Source: Agriotes lineatus (lineage: Eukaryota; Arthropoda; Insecta; Coleoptera; Elateridae). From it: a DNA stretch of 64,000 nt. Location of the stretch: the NCBI GenBank assembly GCA_940337035.1, contig CALNHX010005794.1:1-64000 (forward strand), in the 5' to 3' direction. Every line of letters begins with the position of its first letter. Position 1 is the stretch's first letter. The position numbers and the translations under genes are program-made. The notes under the pieces are model-generated. The model saw only the letters and a program-made list of their open reading frames with translations, was not told where the DNA came from and did not search any database. This document shows positions 31,746 through 42,356 of this stretch, one piece after another.

Positions 31746-33789
31746 TGTTATGGGCCAAAAGTCACTTTTCGTATTAATTTAACGATTTGCCTTATCCCTG
31801 CCTAATTCAAGGCACTTTGCACATTTCGCTCTAACTATTTGCCCTATAATAGCCTAGTTTCAGCTACCTATTTCTCAAGTAAAGTCACTGCAGCTTAGGC
31901 CTCACGTTGTACGCGTGCTATGTTGGTTGCAGATGCGATTTTTCGGCAAATTTGGAATTTTCTGGGCCTAGCTGTCAAATTATCATTAGCCATTTTGACT
32001 TGTCAGAAGAGGGATGTGGTGAAAAGCATCTTTGGTTAATCGATGCACGAATATTTGTAATTCGGTTTTGTCACGCTCATCCTAGCATGAAAATGTATAT
32101 TTTGGTGTGAAATTGGTCCGGGAGACGTCCCCGACGTTTTTGTTGTGATACATTTCAAGCACGGATTTTTGTCCGGAATTTATCTGACAAGCATATGTAA
32201 TACTTGGGCGATTTGGAGCATAACACCTCACGGTATGCTATTTTGACAATTACTGGTTATATTTCTAAGGCAGAATGTTGTCCCTTTTAGTTCCCTTTTG
32301 GTACGGGCGGTGAAAGCACTCAGCTCCCCTTTGGTACGGGCAGTGAAAGCACTCAATTCCCCTTTGGTACGGGCGGTGAACGCACTCAGATTAGGAAGCA
32401 GTCCTTGAGTATGAACTAACGCATCTCTGTTGGTGTGCTGCGAGCTTTGTACATGTTGGCGCAGAGCTTTTCGAGGCGTTTGGTTGATGGATTTGGCCCC
32501 TCTTGGAGAGCACTTTCTCCAGGCAGTTGCTGCAATCGGCTAGCTGTGAGTTTGGGAGATTTCCAGTCCCTAAAACAGGCTAGCAGATTTACTGGCCCGA
32601 GATCTCTGCGTTACCTGCGATGAAGCCCATTGGAACACCTGGCTTCCTCGACATCGTGCAGTAGGCCTCCGATTTAGCACGTTCGTCACCTGGTGCAGCC
32701 AAGGTCTGTCTTTGCAATTTCCTTAAGCGTTCTTGTGCAGTTTTGAGCTCGACCAACTTAACCTGTGTTATAGGCATGATTTTAATGTGTGTTTAATTAT
32801 TCATTGTAGCGCTTTGTGCTACGGCCAGATTTTGATAAGCGAATTAACTTACTTTAATGTTGTGATAACTCACCTGTCTAAAAGTAAACCTATTTTGTTG
32901 TTTACATCTTTATATTTGTAACTTGACATTTTTAAGCCTCCATTAGCCTTCAGGCTGTGTCTAATGTAGATGCTTAGGGACGATAAGGTTTCCCTTATGT
33001 AAATTTTGTAATAGCAATTCTTGCATACGCCCATTTGAACGATTTTAGACTCGATCTCAGTGGAGAGATCCGTCAGTCGGTTGAATTTGGCTTAGTGCGG
33101 CCCCATTTTGCAAGAAATCAGCGAAATCAGTCCGATCGTTGTTTAAGCAATTACGCCCCTTTAGGGCGAGATTTATTTAGCGTGTTTCGGGTAATATTGC
33201 GCCCCCTATCAACCAAGATCTTGGGTAATAATGGGTTTTGTGTACATTTGATTACTAGTACAGTTATGTATTTTTGCAACTGACGGTTTAGCGTTGATTT
33301 CAACTTGACAAACAAAACAAAACTTTAACTACCGCTTAAATTTGAGACGCGTTTGGTCATACATGCGAATTGCTACGATCTACGACTTTATTCATTTAAT
33401 CTGGTGAGTTTAATCTGTGATAAATTTCACGATATTATTATATGGAATCTGGTTTGTGATATTTGTTGTTGTTGTGATATACTACCGAGCATTGTTAATA
33501 TTTTATTAATGTTAATATTCTATTAAATTATATATACTCGTTACTTATGCCTGCGAATTTGATTTGTGTGTCCTTGTCGCTACCTCTAATTTTCAGGATC
33601 GCTTAGTAGCACCTTCCGTAGTGTCTAGTTTGATGATTAGAAAAGTGCTGGGTTACTGCTACTTGGCGCCCATAAATTACTCATCGTTTCAGCTTACGCT
33701 TTAAGTCTTCTGTTCGACCCACGACCAGCTCCGGCTGAGAATCCGGTAGCCTTTGCTACTCCTTATTTTATAGTCAGAGTTTGGTAACA
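31746..33789 (+). repeat. 3' LTR of the gypsy retrotransposon, 2,044 bp
   Basis: Matches the 5' LTR from tgttatggg to ggtaaca with roughly a few percent differences (for example gaagatgg versus gaagaggg near 32010). Directly after it the Polinton capsid-like frame begins mid-gene. The four to six bases outside the two LTRs differ (tgcca on the left, aatct on the right), so no target duplication is visible. Confidence 0.9.
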
Positions 33790-33791
33790 AA

Positions 33792-33950
33792 TCTTTGAAA
33801 GATTCCACCGTAGATATAAGGGTAGAATTTGAATCTTCACAAAACTTTCCTGCCACACTTAAAGCTTATTGTTTAATTTTGCACGACGCCATGTTAGAAT
33901 ACGATCCGTTTACTGAAGATGTTACGAGATACATTCACACATCCTACTAA
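33792..33950 (+). pseudogene. C-terminal piece of a Polinton capsid-like protein
   Basis: 52 open codons ending at TAA 33948-33950, with no start because the LTR abuts them. The text VDIRVEFESSQNFPATLKAY followed by CLILHDAMLEYDPFTEDV resembles the C-terminus of the conserved Polinton protein annotated in nematodes and insects as F54H12.2-like, considered a capsid candidate. The rest of the gene is absent from the window, including the sequence left of the 5' LTR. Confidence 0.55.
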
Positions 33951-33988
33951 CTATAAATTTGCGCTATTTTAAAATTCGAATCAGAACC

Positions 33989-34675
33989 ATGAAAATCGTT
34001 AAACATAAATTGTCTTTGCCAATTCTAGATCTTAATGTCTATGATCCTCGTTGTTCCGGAGTCCCGAAACATGACGATCTATTTCCAGCATCAATTCGCT
34101 GCATGATTTGCGGTCCATCTAATTCCGGAAAAACTAACGCTATGCTTAGTCTAATATTAGATCCAAACGGGTTGAGATTCCAAAACGTATGCATATATTC
34201 GAAATCGCTGAATCAAACGAAATATCAATTTTTGCGCGAAGTTTTTAAATTGATCGATGGTTTAGAATATTTGGAATTTAGCGAAAACGATCTCATTATA
34301 TCGCCAGATAAGGTGAAAGAAGATACCTTATTCATTTTCGATGATATCGTATGCGATAAGCAAGACAAAATTCAAAGGTTTTTCAGTATGAGTCGGCATA
34401 ACGGCACTGACGTATTTTATCTTAGCCAGTCCTATGCACGAACGCCTAAACATTTAATAAGAGATAACGTAAATATGTTGGTATTATTTAAGCAAGACGA
34501 CTTGAATCTCAAGCATATTTACGACGATCATGTAGGCATGGATATGACATTTCAAACGTTTAAAGATATTTGCAATACATGTTGGAGTAGCAGTGAAAAT
34601 AAATACGGATTTATAGTAATTGCCAAAGATAAGGGAAGGTATCGTAAAGGATTCGACGCTTATATATACCTTTAA
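33989..34675 (+). CDS. Polinton FtsK/HerA-type DNA-packaging ATPase
   Basis: 228 codons from the ATG at 33989; an in-frame ATG ten codons earlier is less likely because it overlaps AT-rich leader. Walker A is GPSNSGKT (residues 42-49), Walker B is LFIFDD (about 114-119). FYLSQSYARTPKHLIRDNVN has the sensor-like glutamine and arginine of A32/FtsK-type ATPases. This family powers genome packaging in Polintons, adenovirus-like and NCLDV-like capsids. It lies 38 bases after the capsid-like gene on the same strand, the usual Polinton morphogenesis cluster. No lesion seen. Confidence 0.9.
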   Translation: MKIVKHKLSLPILDLNVYDPRCSGVPKHDDLFPASIRCMICGPSNSGKTNAMLSLILDPNGLRFQNVCIYSKSLNQTKYQFLREVFKLIDGLEYLEFSENDLIISPDKVKEDTLFIFDDIVCDKQDKIQRFFSMSRHNGTDVFYLSQSYARTPKHLIRDNVNMLVLFKQDDLNLKHIYDDHVGMDMTFQTFKDICNTCWSSSENKYGFIVIAKDKGRYRKGFDAYIYL

Positions 34676-34858
34676 GAAATAATTAATTCATTTGCGTTTT
34701 AACTGCTGGTGGTAACAATGCAGCGACGCGCCGACACCGCCACACCCTCAGCCTCAGAATTATTGAAACAAAAAGCAATTGAGGCTGCAAAAATAGTTAG
34801 AAAGAAATTTTTAGATTTTAAGCGGAATAAAGCTCAAGCTCAGTTGATATACCGGGAC

Positions 34859-37267
34859 CAGGCGCGTGCTGGCCCGCCGGGCTACCGGGCATTTCCCGGT
34901 AGGCTCTGAGTTACTGGGCCCTAGGACTGTTCTTACAACAGCCTGTTCTTTAAAAAATATAAATTATCAAAATGAAGATCACTTTCGTTTGACCACGTTA
35001 ATAATGTTGTGAGGAACCAAATTTTAGTCAGTATAAACACCAGACCTGTGGATCATTGATTATTTTATGGTGATTTAGAATACTTGAATCGTCTTAGATT
35101 TCCTGAAATTAGTCAAAGTATGCCAATGAACTCCCTCAATAGAATTTGTGAAGTTATTCTAGCCCTCTAAAAAGCAAAAAAAAAATTAAGGAAAGGTTAA
35201 TGACGTTTGCCAAACTGTGGCCTCAATTTCCAAAAAGACATTTTTAAAACATTTATGAGACAGATAAAGCTAACAACATGATCAAGATGAACAAGGACAA
35301 GAAAATGAAGAAAGTCTTGACACTGACTTTGAAGATGAAATTTCCTTAGCAAATGTAGTCCCCTCTTATAGCTATGTTTTCGCAATGTGAAGTGGATTAG
35401 TTCTGTATCGTATGTATTTGTGGTTATATGCAAGTATAATTTATGTTCTACTGTATTCGATGTGTATGATACTCAGATGCCAAATTGGTCCAATTACCGA
35501 AATTAATTTGGCCTATACTGCAACTGAGCAAAAATTTGGCAATTAATTCGGCAATTGAGCGAATTTAGGTTTTACGCAATTCTCGTACTGAGTATTGAGT
35601 ATTCTATTTGGGCAATTGAGCGAATTCGGCATCTGAGTAACCTATACAAGTTTCTTCTCACAATCCAACTTAAGCAAATACCTTGTGCAAATGTATTTTC
35701 TAAACTAAAATGATTAATTATTCGTTCACGCAGCTGTAAGAACAACTCTGCGCTGCTTGTCAAGATCCACCAAGCCAATCTAATGTCAAATTTCTTTCTG
35801 TTACAGAATAGACAAACGTATAAACTCGATTTTAATCAGTTTTAGCAGTCGAATAAACCTTTTTATACAGCTAGTACATAATTTGACTTTATTTCATTTT
35901 AAAACCGTAATCCTGTTTTATTTTCCACTGATTTTTTGTTTATATCTGTGATAAGAGGTATATAAAGTAGTCTATAACACCCTAGGGCGTAAAGAAAGGG
36001 CGTAATGATAACGCCCGCTCACTATGCCCTCTCGGGCGAGAAAGCTTTTCAAGTTATTTGCTTATTTAAAGTGGAAAATAAAATAGTGTATGTACCATGG
36101 GTCTTACTTGATGTTTATAGCCCTCGGGCTACATAAACCCTCGGGCCAGAGGCCCTCAGGCTTGTAAACTTGTCGCTCTCGAAAATGCATAAACATCTTC
36201 ATAATACCCTTGGTACATACATAACTATGCTGGCTCTTAATAGCGGGCGTAATATGACTGTTATGGCCTGAGGGTCTATAAAGTTGATAGGCAGTATAAT
36301 GAAGATTAACAATATAGTATAGCAACACCAACAATCTGCATAGAAAGCATAGCATACCAAAATTCACAGCTCCAGCACAACGATGACGATGTAGTCTGTA
36401 GCCAAAATACTGAATCCTTCAATTGTGTACATTTCAAAAGTAAAATAAAATAAAATGTTGTATGTGCCACGTGCATAATCACGTGATCTATAACCATCGA
36501 GAAATGTAAAGCCCTCCGCTTTGCGTCGCCCTTTAAACATTTCCTCGACTATAATTAACCTATTATGCCGTCAATACATTATTAACTATTATTGACCTAG
36601 CTTACAAAACTATCTCGGCCATAAAACAGCCTCCTCAAATGATGTACTTGCTATATAAATAGCTATTATTCAACACCTTCTCAAAGTAAAAATATTACTA
36701 CAGTTATTTCAAATAAAACAAGTTCATCATTAGTCAGTCACTAGTGAGAAATAAAAGTCGAGGAGAAATAATTATTATGGATACGTAACAATTAATTAAA
36801 GTCTCGCTTGTAATTTTTAAATGTTATTAATACCAAATATCATGTTAGTGTAAAAAAAAGTTAAAGAGATTTAATAGAGGTAATGGATAACAAGTTGTAT
36901 TGGACGACCCACACGGGCGTCGTGGTTAAAGTTTTTCTTTCGTGACTAATTTATTTATTTTTATTTTATTTTATTTTATCTTATTTTGTACTCAGCCGTA
37001 CGTGGACGCTTGTTCAAGCTACATTCGACACTGATACATTCAATAACTATTATTTTTGAATACATTTTATTTACGAAGTTTTAAGTTTTGTAACCCTACC
37101 TAATTCTACGACACCAATTACTGTTTATACTATATTTCTCGATTAAAGTTCTACCGTTTTATATCCTACAACCTTGAAAAAATAACAATTTTGCCACGGG
37201 TATTTTTTAGGGGCCTTTCCCAAAATTTCCATGCCCGGGCCCTCTGTAGAGTCCCAGCACGCGCCTG
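34859..37267. mobile_element. hAT-like element inside the Polinton gene, 2,409 bp
   Basis: Starts caggcgcgtgctgg and ends ccagcacgcgcctg, an inverted pair beginning with the CAG typical of hAT. It is flanked by perfect accgggac duplications (34851-34858 and 37268-37275). No transposase is recognisable. The interior is AT-rich and holds a small TA-flanked MITE (35472-35637) and a run of GC-rich palindromic words such as gccctcgggc (about 35990-36180). A low-complexity (attttatttt)n patch lies at about 36950-36985. Confidence 0.8.
35472..35637. mobile_element. 166-bp TA-flanked MITE
   Basis: Ends ctcagatgcc and ggcatctgag are inverted and flanked by TA (35470-35471, 35638-35639). Imperfect inverted similarity extends inward through caattgagcgaatt-like words, which recur three times. 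Non-coding. Confidence 0.6.
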
Positions 37268-38355
37268 ACCGGGACACTCACAAGCAGATAATAGAACCAT
37301 TGAAAGAAATTGAAACTGCGGTAAAGTCTGCAACAAAGGCAGCAGCAACAAGAACAGCGGCAGCAACAGCTGTAACAGCAGCACCAGCAGCAGCAGCAGC
37401 GCCAACAGCAAAAACTGCTACAAAGACAAAAACAGAAGATGGCAATAATGTAACAACTAAAGCCACGAAGCCTAACAACGACTGGGCGGGCGGGAGGCCC
37501 TTCGACGTCGAGGATGATGATGATGTTGATGATATCAAAATGCTTTCAAAAGCTGTTGGTAGCGATGATGCTGATGATGGTGGCAGTGGCGATGTGGGAG
37601 GTGATAAAGGCAGAGATGCAACTATTTTCCAAAGTTATAACAAATTGCCGCAATATTTTGCGCAACTCTTGAGTGATAAAAACAACAAGAATATAGATCG
37701 TTCCCGCTATGCGCTCCACTACAATATTCACAAGAATAAATGGAAAATAGGAGATTCAGATGTGCAGATAATAAATAAAGATATACAAATTAATGGCAAA
37801 CGCTACACTGGAACTCCAGGGCTATATTCCCTTATGACATATAAACGACTAGAAGGTGGTAGCGGCGGGTCAGCGCCAACCAATACAGATTTGCGCAATT
37901 ACGGCGATATCATATTGCAAACAAATGCGCATCGCAAAGATTTTAAAGCATCAGGCAAGATCCTGCGAACAAACAGCTGGAAATTTACAGACATTATAAA
38001 GCCGCGCGTAACGAAAAAAGGTAGCGGAAGTCGCAGCCGCCACCGCCGCAGTGCCCTCAGAGCATATAAACAACTAAATGATAAATCTGTCGAATATGTA
38101 TTTTGGAATAAGCCCAAGGAGCTGCTTGCACGACTTCGTTTACTACTTGCCGCAAATGCAGCCGGTAACAATAATTTACAAAATATGAATGAAATTTATT
38201 CTATTATATCGGAATTGCGTGAAGAGGGCATTATTGCATAAATGCCGTCAGATTTCGTAGAATTGTATCACTTTTGGTTAGACATCCTTCGTAGTAGTAG
38301 TAGTAGTAGCTAGTATAGCAGCGGTAACAGCGGCGACAGCAACAACAAAGTAAAG

Positions 38356-40334
38356 ATGGTAGTTGATAAGTTTGGAAGAGAATATCAACATGTAAGTGCC
38401 AACAATGTTAAAGTACAACAACGGCTACGAGGACCGGCCGGTGTTGGCTTCAAATTATTGCCCGACGGGAATTTCAATATTGAAGGCAAAAGAATTGCTA
38501 ATGTTGGCGATGCGCAAGAAGATTGTGATGTAGTAAAAAATCTGGTGTGATACACTCACACAACTTCCTTTTACAGTGATCTTATAATTAGTCAAAAATT
38601 TAATTTTTAATTTTTAAGCATTTGTCAAAAATTTTCAAAAATTACGAATTCTACAAAAACGGTACAAAATAGAGCATTAGTTGAAGAAACAAATTTTCTC
38701 TAAAATCTTAAGCAGAATTCAAAAATGTAATAATATACCGGGTGTTCTATTTAAAATAGGAGTTAATAAAAAAATAGAAAAAAAAAACAAAAGAAACCCA
38801 CTTTAGAAGTATTCAACTGGAAAATCACCTATCTCACGTCAATGCACATTAAAAATGTAATAAAAATGTGAAGTTTGAAAAAAATCGTTAGAGCCGTTTT
38901 TGAAAAAATCGAAAAAAACTGAAAAATCACAAGAGTAAACACCTACTTCCGGTTATGCGATTTTCTTCAAAAGCTTGCTGTCTTATCTACATGGTACACA
39001 AAACTTATATATGAAGTTTCAACGCCATACCTCTTTTCGTTTTTGAGATATTCTGTTCACAGACAGACACACAGACAGACAGACACACAGACCAATGAAA
39101 AAAAATATGTTTTTTGGGATCAGGGGACTCTAAAACGTGAAGATCTGTTGAAAACTCAATTTCGAATTTTTGGGGTGAATCCAATACTTCCTTTATCGTA
39201 AAAGGAAGTAATAAAAAGAGCACTTTAATTGTAAACGACGAGCAAAATATTATTAACATTCGAAAAAGGAGATTAGTGGAGGCTGCAGATCCAATCGACG
39301 ATTCAGACGTGTCAACTAAAAAATATGTCCAATTGGCTCTTGATGCATCCGCTAGAGAGCTGCTAGTAAAATGTTTAACATTTAATGCTGACCACGGCAG
39401 AGACGGCAGCGGCGGCGGCCCTAAGTTCAATGCTAAGAACAAACGAATCAGCCAAGTAGCAGCTCCTGTCGATGAAAGTGATGTAGCTAACAAAAAATAC
39501 GTAGATGTCGGCATCGGGCTTGGAAAAAAGAACTGCCTAAAATTGGATGCTAAATCGAAATCATATTTTGACGCTAAAAATAAGCGAATAACGGCGCTTG
39601 CTGAGCCTGTAGCAGAAACTGATGCTGTCTATAAAAAGTATGTAGATGGAAAAGTGGAAGCAATAATAGCTGCGAGCGCTTTAATCGTAAACGAGGCGCA
39701 AAATGTTATTAACATTCGAAGCAGAAGATTAGTCCAAGCTGCAGATCCAATCGACGATTCAGACGTGTCAACTAAAAAATATGTTCAAGCGACTCTTGCT
39801 GCGGCCGCTGGAGATATACTAGCAAAATGTTTAACATTTAATGCCGGCAGTGGCGGCGGTCGTGGCGACGTAAAGTTCAATGCTAATAATAAGCGAATCA
39901 GCCAAGTAGCAGCCCCTGTCGATGAAAATGATGTAGCTAACAAAAAATATGTAGATAACAGAATTGGAAAACAACAAGCCCTAAACCTAAAATTGGATGC
40001 CAAATCGAAATCATATTTTGACGCTAAAAATAAGCGAATAACGTTACTTGCTGAGCCTCTAGCAGAAACCGATGCAGTCTATAAAAAGTATGTGGATAGG
40101 AAAGTAGAAGAAATAGTAAATGCCAACGCGCAAACAGCAGTAGACACCAATCAAATCAGCTTATTAAAAGACGCTGTTATAATTTCAATGAATGCATGTC
40201 AAGTTCTCCTTAAACGATCCAACAGTTTGCACAGACACCTGGGCATATCGCTGCCATCCGAAAAGACATCTGATCAACCTTTAGATTTAGAAGAAACAAT
40301 AGAGATGTATAAGAAGTTGTTATACTTTCAATGA
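38356..40334 (+). pseudogene. Polinton fibre-like protein with KKYVD repeats, split by a HINE
   Basis: The N-terminal part (38356 to about 38540: MVVDKFGREYQHV, then FNIEGKRIANVGDAQEDCDV) and the main part (about 39215-40334) share one repeat pattern: N/RKRI, a short A-x-P turn, D-x-DV/AV and KKYVD. At least seven such units are seen. The last six form two rounds of three distinct types (SDVSTKKYVQ, NDVANKKYVD, TDAVYKKYVD), pointing to a duplicated triplet. The same kind of KKYVD stalk repeat is known from phage tail fibres. A host-attachment or virion fibre role is inference. The C-terminus is a different, Leu-rich segment. Copy 3 of the HINE-like repeat (38541-39210) interrupts the gene and brings stops. 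Confidence 0.72.
38541..39210. mobile_element. Helentron/HINE-like element, copy 3, in the fibre-like gene
   Basis: Full-length copy with the same tctggtgtg start, CAGACAGACACA microsatellite and 3' hairpin. Insertion is into an A-rich codon run of the fibre-like gene, which gives a dated nested pair: the Polinton was here first. It has no clear target duplication. Confidence 0.75.
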
Positions 40335-40477
40335 AATCGCATACTACCTTTCCAGCCTCAACATTCGACGCGTAGCAATCGCCCTCGTCGCTCTCCCTTT
40401 TTAGGCTAGATACTAGTAGACTAAACGCGCTCAATCTGTGTAAAACTGCGCTGCAGTAGTATTGAAATAATAGCGCG

Positions 40478-41419
40478 ATGTCTAAGAAATTGGAAATCGT
40501 CGAAGAATTGCATCGCAATGCAAGGAAGAATTTTGTAAGACGGCGGACCGCAATTAAAGGATATTATGACTTATTTCAAGCAGATTTGGCAGAATTTATT
40601 CCCTACGCAAAAACAAATAAAGGCTATCGCTACATATTATTGGTAATTAATTGCTTTTCTAAATTTCTGTGGGCGCGTCCTTTGAAAACTAAAAATGGAA
40701 TAGAAGTCGCTAAAGCGATGGGAAATATTTTAAAGAATCAGCAGCCTCCACGCAATTTACAAACAGATAATGGGAAAGAGTTTTACAATACGCATTTTAA
40801 GAAATTAATGCGTAAATTTAATATTCACTATTCAACGTATAGTACCGTCAAAGCTGCGATTGTCGAAAGAGTTATTAGAACACTCAAAAGCAAATTGTAT
40901 AAAAAGTTCAGTTTACGCGGAAATTATAAATGGTTTGATATACTTCAAGATATAGTTATGTTGTATAATAAGACGAAACATAGAACGATTCAAATGGCTC
41001 CGATAGATGTTAAACCTAATACGGAATTATTAGCCTACAAGAGCAAAAATTTTAAAATAAATCGCCGCAAGCCTAAGTTCAAAATTGGATATGTCGTAAG
41101 AATTAGCAAGCACAAGGGCGTATTTTCTCGAGGATTTACGCCAAACTGGTCGTTGGAATTATTTGGCATTACAAAGGTTCAAGAAACCGATCCTGTTACA
41201 TATAAACTAGAGGATTCAAAACATAATCCCATTTCTGGAGCTTTCTACCAACTGGAGCTGCAAAAAACTAGACATCCTGACACCTACTTGATCGAGAAGG
41301 TTTTGAAAAGAAAAGGAAATCGAGTTTACGTAAAATGGTTGGGGCTCAATGAAAAATCGTGGATTGACATGAACGACCTTTTACTGCAGGAGGATAGGGA
41401 GGATGGCAGAGGAGGATAA
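40478..41419 (+). CDS. Polinton retroviral-type integrase with chromodomain
   Basis: 313 codons, intact. The RVE core has D36 (LFQADLAEF), D97 (LQTDNGKEF) and E130 (IVERVIRTLK), the DDE triad that joins element ends to target DNA. Before it lies the Polinton signature LHRNARKNFVRRR; the retroviral HHCC zinc domain is absent, as usual for this family. Residues about 275-307 (IEKVLKRKGNRVYVKWLGL, then SWIDMNDLL) form a chromodomain that may guide insertion to chromatin. It is convergent with polB across a repeat-rich gap. No lesion seen, so the protein could still be made. Confidence 0.93.
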   Translation: MSKKLEIVEELHRNARKNFVRRRTAIKGYYDLFQADLAEFIPYAKTNKGYRYILLVINCFSKFLWARPLKTKNGIEVAKAMGNILKNQQPPRNLQTDNGKEFYNTHFKKLMRKFNIHYSTYSTVKAAIVERVIRTLKSKLYKKFSLRGNYKWFDILQDIVMLYNKTKHRTIQMAPIDVKPNTELLAYKSKNFKINRRKPKFKIGYVVRISKHKGVFSRGFTPNWSLELFGITKVQETDPVTYKLEDSKHNPISGAFYQLELQKTRHPDTYLIEKVLKRKGNRVYVKWLGLNEKSWIDMNDLLLQEDREDGRGG

Positions 41420-41446
41420 GCAGAATAAAATTGCTATGAAGTAATA

Positions 41447-41737
41447 TCTACAAGCTGCATTATTTAAAAGTATTTTTAAGAATGTCTATTTATTTATTTT
41501 ATTTCAAGAATTATGTGTAATACTTAATTTAGTGATATTGAAATGTAATTTTTGTTTAAGAAAATAAATGTTGTTTTAAGTTAATTTCTTATCTATAAGT
41601 TGCATTATTTAAAAGTATTTTTAAGAATGACTATCTATTTATTTTATTTCAAGAATTACGTGTAATACTTAATTTAGCGATATTGAAATGTAATTTATGT
41701 TTTAAGAAAATAAATGCTATATTAAGTTAATTTCTTG
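41447..41737. repeat. 145-bp tandem duplication after the integrase
   Basis: Two consecutive units starting near tgcattatttaaaagtattt (41456 and 41601) differ at few positions. Both contain an AATAAA. The duplicate therefore doubles the likely polyadenylation region of the integrase gene. Confidence 0.8.
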
Positions 41738-41876
41738 TTTTATTTCTTATACCTGCAGATTGGTGCCAACGCACATGCCGCCAAGTCAGCACTTCAACTC
41801 TTATATTAATATAATAATTCGCACAAACACATACCTACACACAAACACGCACACGCACAGAATAAAATACAAAATT

Positions 41877-42260
41877 GTTTTTATAAATGTATTTTCAAAA
41901 TGCAATACAATTATTAAAATGTAACTATAGAGTTAGAATATAAGCACATACACATATTAGAAAATATATTTGCAAAATAAGTATAAAATTAGATCATTTC
42001 ACTACATACAGATTAATATGCATTTTATTATCATACGAGCCAGTATTGATAATTTATTTTAAAATATAAAATCAATTTTATAAATTTATTGACAAATACA
42101 ATACAATTATTGAAATGTAACTATAAAGCTAGAATATAAGCACATACACAAATAAAATTAATTCATTTAACTAGGCGTAGATTAATATGTATTTATTATT
42201 ATATGATCCAAGCATTGATCATTTATTGTCAAATACAATACAACAAACTAAAGCTAATAA
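41877..42260. repeat. Diverged 196-bp tandem duplication between integrase and polB
   Basis: The block around caatacaattatt, then agaatataagcacataca (from 41903) recurs from 42099 with more divergence than the 145-bp pair. AT-rich and non-coding. It fills the gap between the two convergent genes. Confidence 0.65.
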
Positions 42261-42356
42261 TGTTAATTAAAGTGTTTGCGCAACAGCAGCAGTCGTAACA
42301 AACATCAGCAGCAAGTTATTAAAACGTAGAAACTGTACAGCAACTCTTTGGTTAGT

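Larger units (their letters stand above)
34718..38241 (+). pseudogene. Conserved Polinton protein (DUF8207-like) split by a hAT insertion
   Basis: The 5' part (34718-34850) encodes a basic helical segment, LLKQKAIEAAKIVRKKF. The 3' part (from 37276 to TAA at 38241) continues with a coiled stretch, an Ala/Thr-rich low-complexity run, an acidic tract and a C-terminal domain containing LPQYFAQLL, DVQIINKDIQINGKRYTGTP and SWKFTDIIKPR. The latter is typical of a widespread Polinton/Maverick protein of unknown function. A 2.4-kb hAT-like element with an 8-bp duplication separates them. Without the insertion and one duplication copy the two parts are in the same frame. An apparent start at 37231 lies in the inserted DNA and is spurious. 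The acidic and Ala-rich parts include (GCA)n-type expansion. Confidence 0.75.

Noticed and set aside
37231..37275. Apparent start of the DUF8207-like gene at 37231
   Set aside because: These codons lie in the hAT right end and its target duplication. The native start is upstream at 34718.
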